This document shows positions 16,677 to 22,734 of a DNA stretch of 64,000 nucleotides, piece after piece. This DNA comes from Pseudomonas koreensis. Its GTDB lineage: Bacteria; Pseudomonadota; Gammaproteobacteria; Pseudomonadales; Pseudomonadaceae. The stretch spans positions 3,225,501-3,289,500 of the forward strand of contig NZ_JALJWP010000001.1 of the NCBI RefSeq assembly GCF_024169245.1, read 5' to 3'. The position numbers were made by a program, and so were the translations under genes. Position 1 is the stretch's first letter, and each line of letters opens with the position of its first letter. The notes under the pieces were generated by a model. That model was given only the letters and a program-made list of their open reading frames with translations, made no database searches and was not told where the DNA came from.

Positions 16677-17398
16677 CACGCGGCTTGCAGTTGCCGATCC
16701 ATCGACTCGATGCATTCACGCATCTGCTCGCGGCATCGCTCGATGAGCAGCGGCATGTCATCCATGCTCAATCCGACTGTAGGAATAGCCGGCAAGGAGC
16801 GTATGAGAACGTCGCCGCTGCGCCAGCGATTCAGGCGCATGTGCTTGACGTAGCTACTCACGCACACCGGAACGATTGGCACGCCGGCGGCAATTGCCAT
16901 CTGGAAGGCGCCTTTCTTGAAGGGCAACAAATCTTCACCGAGGTTGCGGGTGCCTTCCGGAAATACCCAGATCGAGGTGTCTTCGTTTTGCAGAGTGTGA
17001 GTGGTCGTCAGCATCGACTGCCGCGCCTTGTGCGCATTGCCACGGTCGATCAATACATTGCCGGCCAGCCAGAACAACTGGCCAAACAGCGGTACCCATT
17101 TCAGGCTTTTCTTGCCGATACATACGGTGCGGCGCGGGACGACGTTGCCGAACACGAACAGATCGTAGTTGGACTGGTGGTTGGCGATGATCACGCAACT
17201 GTCAGGCTTGTTGATCAGGCCGTTGACCTCGGACTTCACCTGCAAACGTAAAATACACATCGCCGGCAGGGCGTAGAGGCGGGCGCAGAGTCGGCTGTTG
17301 TCCGGGTTGAACGGGCGGCACAAGCCAAGGATCACGCCCAGCACGCCGGCCAGAATAAAGTGCAGGCCCATCAACAACATACGAAACACGAACAGCAT
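16676..17398 (-). CDS. 1-acyl-sn-glycerol-3-phosphate acyltransferase (PlsC type)
   Basis: A 240-residue membrane-associated acyltransferase that would acylate lysophosphatidic acid to phosphatidic acid in phospholipid synthesis. The N-terminal hydrophobic stretch (MLFVFRMLLMGLHFILAGVL) is an anchor. The catalytic HX4D box is NHQSNYD at about residues 72-78, and the second motif FPEGTRN at about 144-150 binds glycerol phosphate. A PIVPVCVS block follows. Length agrees with PlsC. It stands alone on the minus strand and is followed at once by a terminator. Pseudomonas genomes usually carry several PlsC paralogues, so substrate preference is not certain. Confidence 0.88.
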   Translation of the reverse strand: MLFVFRMLLMGLHFILAGVLGVILGLCRPFNPDNSRLCARLYALPAMCILRLQVKSEVNGLINKPDSCVIIANHQSNYDLFVFGNVVPRRTVCIGKKSLKWVPLFGQLFWLAGNVLIDRGNAHKARQSMLTTTHTLQNEDTSIWVFPEGTRNLGEDLLPFKKGAFQMAIAAGVPIVPVCVSSYVKHMRLNRWRSGDVLIRSLPAIPTVGLSMDDMPLLIERCREQMRECIESMDRQLQAA

Positions 17399-17563
17399 TT
17401 TTGCAGGCCCACCGGGACAAAAGGTGGCGCAGTGTACGGATGTGCACTGTTTTCGGCAATTGCCCCTGTAGAGTCAGGAGATGGCCGATGTTTAAGCGCA
17501 TGTTTCAGCGGTGCCTGTCAGGCGCGTCCTAGAGCTTTTAGCGAATTTTCAACGCTGAACGTA

Positions 17564-17591
17564 AGAAAAAGCCCGACACGAGTGTCGGGCT
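17564..17591 (-). terminator. Intrinsic terminator after crotonase gene
   Basis: Stem GCCCGACAC/GTGTCGGGC (17571-17579 with 17582-17590), followed on the minus strand by TTTTTC. It lies about 28 bases past the crotonase stop. Confidence 0.85.
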
Positions 17592-17618
17592 ATCTGTCAC
17601 CGGCAGATTCTGGACGAA

Positions 17619-18308
17619 TCAGCCCAGATGCTGCTGATCCTGCAGGATCGCATCGTCGAGGGTTTCCAGCAGTTGCTTGCGCACTTTGAGCTTGGTGTTC
17701 TTGTGCGCGAGCATATTGATCTTCTTCAACTGACGCGCGGCAGCCAGGGCGGCGCCCTGCAATTCTTCCGCAGTCACGACTTTGTCGAGGAAGCCAGCAT
17801 CAACGGCACTTTGCGGATCGAACATCTCGCCATTGATTACCGAGCGATGGAAAGCCGAACGCCGCAAGCGATCGCGTGCCAGCTCAATGCCGGCGTGGTG
17901 CATGGTCATGCCGATCTGCACTTCGTTCAGACCGATGCTGAACGGGCCATCGACACCAATGCGGTAATCGGCGGACAACAGCAGGAAAGCGCCCTTGGCC
18001 ACGGCGTGTCCCGGACAGGCAACGATCACCGGAAACGGGTGAGAGAGCAGGCGACGGGCGAGCGTCGAACCTGCTGTCACCAACGCAACGGCCTCTTTCG
18101 GACCGGCCGTCATCACCTTCAGGTCATAACCGCCCGAGAGAATCCCCGGCTGCCCGGTAATGATCACCACGGCGCGATCCGCCACCGCCTGATCCAGCGC
18201 CGCGTTAAACGCCGCAATCACATCCGGAGAAATCGCGTTGACCTTGCCATTGTTCAGGGTCAGGGTCGCGATACCGTCTTCGAGGTGGTAGGCAATCAAC
18301 TCGCTCAT
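17619..18308 (-). CDS. Crotonase / enoyl-CoA hydratase family protein
   Basis: A 229-residue single-domain crotonase. It starts MSELIAYHLEDGIATLTLNN, with the oxyanion-hole segments ILSGGYDLKVM and PGHAVAKGAFLLLSADYRIG. The position normally holding the catalytic Glu of hydratases reads GLNEVQIGMTMH. Members of this short branch act as hydratase, isomerase or hydrolase on CoA thioesters; specificity cannot be read here. It is monocistronic, with its own terminator. The start ATG at 18308 is followed at normal distance by typical family sequence. Confidence 0.85.
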   Translation of the reverse strand: MSELIAYHLEDGIATLTLNNGKVNAISPDVIAAFNAALDQAVADRAVVIITGQPGILSGGYDLKVMTAGPKEAVALVTAGSTLARRLLSHPFPVIVACPGHAVAKGAFLLLSADYRIGVDGPFSIGLNEVQIGMTMHHAGIELARDRLRRSAFHRSVINGEMFDPQSAVDAGFLDKVVTAEELQGAALAAARQLKKINMLAHKNTKLKVRKQLLETLDDAILQDQQHLG

Positions 18309-18537
18309 GACGCTATTCCTTATTAGAAAGATGGGCAGACGTTACTCACCGCCGCAGGCCAGGTAAAGCGCCGTGACTGACCTGCCGGTCACCGTTTTGC
18401 GCTTCAGCCAGCGCCGTGCGCCTCTTGCCTTCTATAAAGGAAGCGCGCGGCCCACCCGAGATTGGCGGGTTTGCCATCGCCCGCTCTGGCTGAACGCAGC
18501 GGCCTCTCTTAAGCGCATGAAAATTCTGAAAAAAAGT

Positions 18538-18566
18538 TTGCCATCGGAAAAGCTTTCGACTACATT
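18538..18566 (+). promoter_or_regulatory. Sigma70-type promoter of tRNA-Ser
   Basis: TTGCCA at 18538-18543 and TACATT at 18561-18566, separated by 17 bases, followed by a GC-rich discriminator (AGCGCGCC) typical of stable-RNA promoters. The tRNA begins 39 bases after the -10. The remainder of 18309-18537 shows nothing else recognisable. Confidence 0.6.
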
Positions 18567-18604
18567 AGCGCGCCTCGACAGACAGAACATGTCTGCAGAG
18601 ATAC

Positions 18605-18694
18605 GGTGAAGTGTCCGAGTGGCTTAAGGAGCACGCCTGGAAAGTGTGTATACAGGAAACTGTATCGAGAGTTCGAATCTCTCCTTCACCGCCA
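18605..18694 (+). tRNA. tRNA-Ser (anticodon GGA)
   Basis: Ninety bases fold as a class II tRNA. The acceptor stem GGTGAAG pairs with CTTCACC, the anticodon stem CACGC/GTGTG encloses the loop CTGGAAA with anticodon GGA, a long variable arm follows, and the T-arm is GAGAGTTCGAATCTCTC. CCA is encoded at the 3' end. It reads UCC and UCU serine codons. Confidence 0.95.
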
Positions 18695-18707
18695 AATTTG
18701 ATTACAC

Positions 18708-18750
18708 AAAACCCTTGATTTCGAAAGAAGTCAGGGGTTTTGTGGTTTTT
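18708..18750 (+). terminator. Terminator after tRNA-Ser
   Basis: Imperfect stem AAAACCCTTGA/TCAGGGGTTTT followed by GTGGTTTTT, 14 bases after the tRNA 3' end. Confidence 0.75.
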
Positions 18751-18844
18751 GGCGACGGGTTTTCGGTGATTGTCCGATGGGATGGGCACCACCGCAGATC
18801 GGGCATTACAATCCATCGTTCATTTTTCGGGTAGGACAATTGCC

Positions 18845-19165
18845 ATGATCATTTCCACCACCCATTCCGTCGAGGGGCGGCAGATCACGGCCTATCTGGA
18901 CATTGTCAGCGCCGAATCTGTGCAAGGGGTCAACGTGATCCGCGACATGTTCGCCGGCATGCGCGACTTCTTTGGCGGGCGGTCGCAGACGTTGGAGCGG
19001 GCTCTCAAAGAAGCACGCATTCAGGCAACCGACGAGTTGAAGGATCGAGCGCGGGCACTGCAGGCTGACGCCGTGGTCGGCGTGGATTTTGAGATCAGCA
19101 TGCCGGCAGGCAAGGGCGGTATGGTTGTGGTGTTTGTCACCGGAACGGCGGTGAAGCTCCGTTGA
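18845..19165 (+). CDS. YbjQ family heavy-metal-binding domain protein
   Basis: A 106-residue protein of the YbjQ (UPF0145, DUF74) family. It begins MIISTTHSVEGRQITAYLDI and continues with the conserved GVNVIRDMFAGMRDFFGGRS segment, a helix of EARIQATDEL type and the GADAVVGVDFEI-like strand (here QADAVVGVDFEISM). These proteins form oligomeric rings in crystal structures and are named for a predicted metal site, but no function is proven. ATG 18845 is preceded by a GGTAGGA-type site. A terminator follows 17 bases after the stop, so the gene is monocistronic. Confidence 0.88.
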   Translation: MIISTTHSVEGRQITAYLDIVSAESVQGVNVIRDMFAGMRDFFGGRSQTLERALKEARIQATDELKDRARALQADAVVGVDFEISMPAGKGGMVVVFVTGTAVKLR

Positions 19166-19182
19166 TCATTGCGTTGAAGACA

Positions 19183-19213
19183 AAGCCCACTCGCACGAGG
19201 AATGGGCTTTTTT
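19183..19213 (+). terminator. Terminator after ybjQ-like gene
   Basis: Stem AAGCCCA/TGGGCTT (19183-19189 with 19203-19209) followed by TTTTTT. Confidence 0.8.
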
Positions 19214-19227
19214 CGCGTCAATCAGCC

Positions 19228-19500
19228 TTAAGGCTTGAGCAACACAGCGCCTCTTGAGTCATAGGTCAGCGGTGCATCGATGGCAACGAGGGGCGGTGTC
19301 CCGTCAGGCTGCGCCGATGGTGCGGGCTCGCTGGGATGGTAGACGACGCCCGGCTGCAGAAGGGGCTTATCCGGGTATTTGATGGTGATTTCACCCGAGG
19401 CGATCTTTTCCTTGAGTTTTTCCGCGCCGGCCTTGCCGGCAGCGATCTGCTCGTCCGTGAGTTTTACGACTGGCATGTTGGGGAATCCATTGATTTGCAT
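19228..19500 (-). CDS. Small hypothetical protein
   Basis: A 90-residue soluble protein beginning MQINGFPNMPVVKLTDEQIA and ending APLTYDSRGAVLLKP. No domain is recognised. The middle (AGAEKLKEKIASGEITIKYP) is a helix followed by a strand, and the second half is proline-rich (PSEPAPSAQPDGTPP) and probably flexible. AAGGAG upstream of the ATG at 19500 is a strong ribosome site, so the longer frame from 19770 is rejected. It converges with the ybjQ-like gene and runs back-to-back with the gene at 19721. Confidence 0.65.
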   Translation of the reverse strand: MQINGFPNMPVVKLTDEQIAAGKAGAEKLKEKIASGEITIKYPDKPLLQPGVVYHPSEPAPSAQPDGTPPLVAIDAPLTYDSRGAVLLKP

Positions 19501-19720
19501 GATCTCTCCTTGAGATTCATTTTTAGGAATAAGGGCAGCGGCCGTTCGATGGAAATCTTTAGCGAATGATCGCTTGCGACGCTTTTTCCATTCGTCGGTG
19601 ATCAGCCTTTCTGAACGGCAAGTCCAGTAGTGACCAGCTAGTATCAACAGCGCTGAGGGACGATATTTTTCAGGCAAAACTGTTTTGCCGGTGTCGGCCC
19701 GGTTGCGTAGGGGAGAGTCT

Positions 19721-19909
19721 ATGTCAGGTCCATTTATCGAAGATGATGGCGCAGAGTTTTCATTCAACAACTGTGTGCGCTGCGGTCAGTCGGAGTATCA
19801 GTCGGGGTTTGGCGAGGATCCGGTCACCATCGGCAAAATCAAATCCACAGCCCCCAAAGGGCCGAAAGCGAAATTCCTGCCCAAGGTCACGGCAAGGACC
19901 AGAAAGTGA
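19721..19909 (+). CDS. Small protein with a CxxC motif
   Basis: A 62-residue protein starting MSGPFIEDDGAEFSFNNCVR, with CVRCG near residues 18-22 and a basic, proline-containing tail (PKGPKAKFLPKVTARTRK). A GGGGAG site before the ATG and an intrinsic terminator 11 bases after the stop argue that it is a genuine short transcript. A single Cys pair could bind metal only if dimeric. No family is recognised. Confidence 0.6.
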   Translation: MSGPFIEDDGAEFSFNNCVRCGQSEYQSGFGEDPVTIGKIKSTAPKGPKAKFLPKVTARTRK

Positions 19910-19919
19910 TTTCATCACG

Positions 19920-19945
19920 CACCCCGTCACTGAACGGGGTTTTTT
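19920..19945 (+). terminator. Terminator after the CxxC small gene
   Basis: Stem ACCCCGT/ACGGGGT (19921-19927 with 19934-19940) followed by T6. Confidence 0.8.
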
Positions 19946-19970
19946 ATGCGCGTAAGAATGAGGGGGCGGG

Positions 19971-20083
19971 CGTTGACATTAATGTCGGTTTTTTTTCACA
20001 AACTTTTCACGTTGGCCAACGTAGTGTGAAGCCATCCGTTAGAAAGCAAGTCTCCAGCCCGTCTCCCCAGCGGGCTTTTTTTT
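19971..20083 (+). other. Two perfect palindromes and a terminator in a gene-free stretch
   Basis: Between the terminator at 19945 and the glycine-zipper gene at 20210 lie GACATTAATGTC (19975-19986), ACGTTGGCCAACGT (20009-20022) and a terminator-like hairpin GCCCG/CGGGC with T8 (20057-20083). The hairpin lies 127 bases before the next start codon. It could end a short RNA initiated nearby, or attenuate the next gene. The palindromes look like regulator sites. Confidence 0.35.
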
Positions 20084-20209
20084 GTCCGGCATAAAACCTT
20101 TTCCCTGATCGCGGTCCAATCGACGCTGTTGCCTGCGTCTGGACTTTCCTGCGCCAAGCGCATTAAATCCCGCTCCTTCTCGTCATCCCGTTTATTTGAG
20201 GTTTTCGTC

Positions 20210-20581
20210 ATGCGTTTAACACTGCCTGCTCTGGTTCTTGGCCTTCTGGTTGCTCAAGGTGCGATGGCTGCCGGTGATGGCACCGCGGCGCTTGGCGGTG
20301 GCCTGGGTGGCGCGCTGGGTAACGTGGTCGGGCAGAAAATGGGCGGCAGCACCGGCGCCGTAATTGGCGCTGGCGTCGCGGGCGCAGCGGGCAGCGCAGT
20401 CGCCGCACGCAAGGGCAGCCGTACCAAAGCGGCGATCGGCGGCGGTGTCGGTGCAGCCGGGGGTTCGGTGATCGGCAACAGCTTAGGCGGCCGCAACGGC
20501 GCCACCATCGGCGCGGGTCTGGGCGGTGCGGCAGGCGGCGCAGTCGGCAGCAACCTGGGCAAAGGTCACAAGCGCCACTGA
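20210..20581 (+). CDS. Secreted glycine-zipper protein, copy 1
   Basis: A 123-residue exported protein. MRLTLPALVLGLLVAQGAMA is a signal peptide, followed by AGDGTAALGGGL. The mature part is a series of glycine-zipper segments (GGALGNVVGQKMGGSTGAVI, GAGVAGAAGSAVAARKG, GGGVGAAGGSVIGNSLGG), the small-xxx-small pattern that packs helices or inserts into membranes, ending in a basic GKGHKRH tail. ATG 20210 is chosen because it gives the signal peptide and has GAGG upstream. It is a tandem paralogue of the gene at 20717 and has its own terminator. Role unknown; an envelope location is inferred. Confidence 0.8.
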   Translation: MRLTLPALVLGLLVAQGAMAAGDGTAALGGGLGGALGNVVGQKMGGSTGAVIGAGVAGAAGSAVAARKGSRTKAAIGGGVGAAGGSVIGNSLGGRNGATIGAGLGGAAGGAVGSNLGKGHKRH

Positions 20582-20601
20582 AACTGATCGCGTGTCACAA
20601 G

Positions 20602-20627
20602 AAGCCTGACTCGATGTCGGGCTTTTT
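20602..20627 (+). terminator. Terminator between glycine-zipper genes
   Basis: Stem AAGCCTGAC/GTCGGGCTT (20602-20610 with 20616-20624) and a T run, so the two paralogues are likely separate transcripts. Confidence 0.8.
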
Positions 20628-20716
20628 CATGGCTGAACGTTTCGCCGCAAATCATCTCCAATCTGCATACGCCCCGCTTGGGCGGACTGTCCCGATTCGG
20701 GAACTGCGAGGTTCAT

Positions 20717-21136
20717 ATGCGATTGTCATTATCTGCACTGTTTTTTGGCTTGGTCGTGGCGCAGGGCGCGATGGCCGCCGGAGACGGCACCGCTGCGGTA
20801 GGTGGCGGTCTTGGCGGTGCGCTGGGTAATGTGGTTGGCGGACAACTCGGCGGCAGCACGGGCGCGGCGGTTGGTGCCGGTGTAGGCGGCGCGGCCGGCA
20901 GCGCCGTCGGCGCGAACAAACGCAACCGCACCGAAGCCGCAATTGGTGGCGGTCTTGGCGCAGCCGGTGGTTCGGTCGTCGGCAACAGCCTCGGCGGCTC
21001 CACCGGCTCCGCCATCGGCGCGGGCCTGGGCGGCGCAGCAGGCGGCGCGGTAGGTAACAATCTTGGTGGCGACGACGATGGACATCATTCCGGCGGCCAC
21101 AAGCACAAGAACAAACACAAAAATAAACATCGCTGA
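20717..21136 (+). CDS. Secreted glycine-zipper protein, copy 2
   Basis: A 139-residue paralogue of the preceding gene. The signal peptide MRLSLSALFFGLVVAQGAMA is followed by AGDGTAAVGGGL and the same zipper blocks (GGALGNVVGGQLGGSTGAAV, GAGVGGAAGSAVGANKRN). It differs in its C-terminus, which carries an acidic GGDDDGHH patch and a His/Lys-rich tail (SGGHKHKNKHKNKHR) that might bind metal ions or anionic polymers. GAGG precedes ATG 20717. The close similarity and tandem placement indicate local duplication. Its own terminator follows. Confidence 0.8.
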   Translation: MRLSLSALFFGLVVAQGAMAAGDGTAAVGGGLGGALGNVVGGQLGGSTGAAVGAGVGGAAGSAVGANKRNRTEAAIGGGLGAAGGSVVGNSLGGSTGSAIGAGLGGAAGGAVGNNLGGDDDGHHSGGHKHKNKHKNKHR

Positions 21137-21147
21137 TTGATCAACGG

Positions 21148-21171
21148 AACCCGGCTTGGTGCCGGGTTTTT
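21148..21171 (+). terminator. Terminator after glycine-zipper copy 2
   Basis: Stem AACCCGGC/GCCGGGTT with loop TTGGT, followed by TTT. Confidence 0.8.
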
Positions 21172-21253
21172 CGTGTCTGGCGGTCAGAAAGAGGAACGAT
21201 TGGCGGCAGTGCTTTTCGAACGTCATACATCCCACACGCTCAAGAGGTGCGCC

Positions 21254-21421
21254 ATGACCCCTGAAACCGAAGGCAAAGAAGAAAAGGGCCCTAATGGGCT
21301 GCCGTTTATCAATGACCCGGGGAATGAAGATCCGGGGTCGCTGATGGATGAAGCGACGGTGCCGTTGAATGATGCGGATGAGGCGGATATGGAGTATGAG
21401 GAGGATGGGGATGAGCAGTGA
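21254..21421 (+). CDS. Small highly acidic protein
   Basis: A 55-residue protein beginning MTPETEGKEEKGPNGLPFIN and ending in an acidic run (DEADMEYEEDGDEQ). It has no hydrophobic segment and is probably disordered. AAGAGG lies eight bases before ATG 21254; the frame open from 21137 overlaps the preceding terminator and is rejected. No family is recognised. It marks the boundary before the AT-richer Rhs island. Confidence 0.6.
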   Translation: MTPETEGKEEKGPNGLPFINDPGNEDPGSLMDEATVPLNDADEADMEYEEDGDEQ

Positions 21422-21489
21422 GAGGATGTTGAGAATGTGAATTATCGCTTAAGGGCCTGACTCAGCAGGCCCTACAGAGGCTCAGTTCC

Positions 21490-21864
21490 TCAAAACGAAA
21501 CGTCGATTCTTTCTGCTTTAATTTTCACAAACTGCCCGTTGAGATGCGGAAAATCGAAGTGAATGTCTTGATCCGCAAATTCGACGAATGACTTGAAGGT
21601 ACCGCCTTCTAAGCGCCCATGAATCTCACATGAGAAACCATCGTCAAGCATCTCGACACGTGTTTCGCTGCTTTCACATTTTGAGATGTCTATTTCGTCT
21701 GGCAGCACCATTTCAAACTCGGCTGAGTAGGTCTCACCTATTTCAATGACTGACGGGCAGTAGCCTGCGAAGCATCTCACAGTCACACCGTTGACGCTGA
21801 GCAGGACCATTTCCTCAATGAATGCGTCGACCTCGACAATATACGCGGGATATTTCTTAGTCAT
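21490..21864 (-). CDS. Hypothetical protein in Rhs immunity cluster
   Basis: A 124-residue protein starting MTKKYPAYIVEVDAFIEEMV. It is a predominantly beta protein without signal peptide or membrane segment, with acidic composition (EFEMVLPDEIDISKCESSET). I do not recognise a family. It is the last of three short minus-strand genes downstream of the rhs gene and starts 21 bases after the previous stop. Base composition is visibly AT-richer than the chromosomal genes around it. By position it could be a further immunity gene, perhaps against a displaced toxin. No strong ribosome site is seen. Confidence 0.65.
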   Translation of the reverse strand: MTKKYPAYIVEVDAFIEEMVLLSVNGVTVRCFAGYCPSVIEIGETYSAEFEMVLPDEIDISKCESSETRVEMLDDGFSCEIHGRLEGGTFKSFVEFADQDIHFDFPHLNGQFVKIKAERIDVSF

Positions 21865-21885
21865 CTGCGAGCCATGCTCTCGTTT

Positions 21886-22314
21886 TCAGAGGTTTTCCGG
21901 GGGGGCGATTAATTCATAGAGGTCATCGGAGGGCGATATTTTTTTGATTCTGCCTGAGTCTATATAAGACTTGAACTCGCTCTCAAGAAAATTGATGTCA
22001 GTGTATTTTTTGTACTCTTCAGGCCTGTCGGCGGCGTACATATAAAGACGCCACACGTCAAAGCCGTCGATACTGTTGTTTGGTCCGTAATCGAAATCTA
22101 CTAACTCTGTGGGGAAATGGATAGCACAGCTTACGCCATGCAACTCATACACCACGCCATCAATAATTTCTCCGCAACGCTCTATTTGGCCACTTCGCCA
22201 GAGCCTAAGAATGTTTCGTGTACCAAATTTTTTCTGCAGCAGCGTTGTTCCTTCTTCGACTTTACTGAGGAAGCCTTTGATCAAGTCCTCAAGAGAAAAA
22301 AATGTCACCTGCAA
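21886..22314 (-). CDS. Hypothetical protein, possible immunity protein (DUF6896-like)
   Basis: A 142-residue protein with an N-terminal helix (SLEDLIKGFLSKVEEGTTLL) and a central YELHGVSCAIHFPTELVDFD segment followed by GFDVWRLYMYA. That pattern recalls the DUF6896 family, seen near polymorphic toxins; this is from memory and weak. The start is uncertain: TTG at 22314 or GTG at 22308. It lies in the run of AT-rich short genes downstream of rhs, 24 bases after the Imm50-like stop, and is probably co-transcribed with it. Confidence 0.6.
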   Translation of the reverse strand: MQVTFFSLEDLIKGFLSKVEEGTTLLQKKFGTRNILRLWRSGQIERCGEIIDGVVYELHGVSCAIHFPTELVDFDYGPNNSIDGFDVWRLYMYAADRPEEYKKYTDINFLESEFKSYIDSGRIKKISPSDDLYELIAPPENL

Positions 22315-22338
22315 AATAGCGTTTGATGATTGAATGGT

Positions 22339-22734
22339 CTAGAAAGGTGTTTCTGTTAAGTACACACTTGGCTCTCTCAATCTTAATGATGATGTAGTGA
22401 ATTTTAACTCTGACGACATGGATGTGGCGGAAACAGAGTACCGATCCCCAATGAGTTGGATGGATAGGTTTAATGTTTCTTGCGTTGGAATGTTTGATGT
22501 TGTCAAGCCTCGAACTTCACTGCACGTTATTCCGATCCGGCAAGCATTGTATCCTATGAGATCCCATTTCTTTGGAGGAGTGTCTGGTGTCTCCCTGATG
22601 TCAAAAGCCAAGGTCAGTGTTGAAAGGTTATTGTCTATGTTCAGGGCGAATAGCTTAATCTCTGAGATAGGTATATGTCTGCTGAATACCATATTGAAAA
22701 ATTTGCTGCCCTCTATTTCGTTCCAGTTTTTCAT
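22339..22734 (-). CDS. Imm50-like immunity protein
   Basis: A 131-residue protein whose start (MKNWNEIEGSKFFNMVFSRH), ISEIKLFALNI strand and PDTPPKKWDLIGYNACRIGI segment match my memory of the Imm50 family of immunity proteins. Its ATG overlaps the rhs stop (ATGA), and AGGAG lies in the end of rhs. That coupling makes it the best candidate to neutralise the Rhs C-terminal nuclease in the cytoplasm. It is AT-rich compared with the Rhs core but similar to the toxin-encoding tip, as expected for a toxin-immunity cassette exchanged as a unit. Confidence 0.7.
   Translation of the reverse strand: MKNWNEIEGSKFFNMVFSRHIPISEIKLFALNIDNNLSTLTLAFDIRETPDTPPKKWDLIGYNACRIGITCSEVRGLTTSNIPTQETLNLSIQLIGDRYSVSATSMSSELKFTTSSLRLREPSVYLTETPF

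Noticed and set aside
18605..18750. tRNA-Ser 3' end as an integration site of the Rhs island
   Set aside because: No direct repeat of the tRNA 3' end was noticed in the following 9 kb and there is no integrase gene; ordinary small genes lie between.
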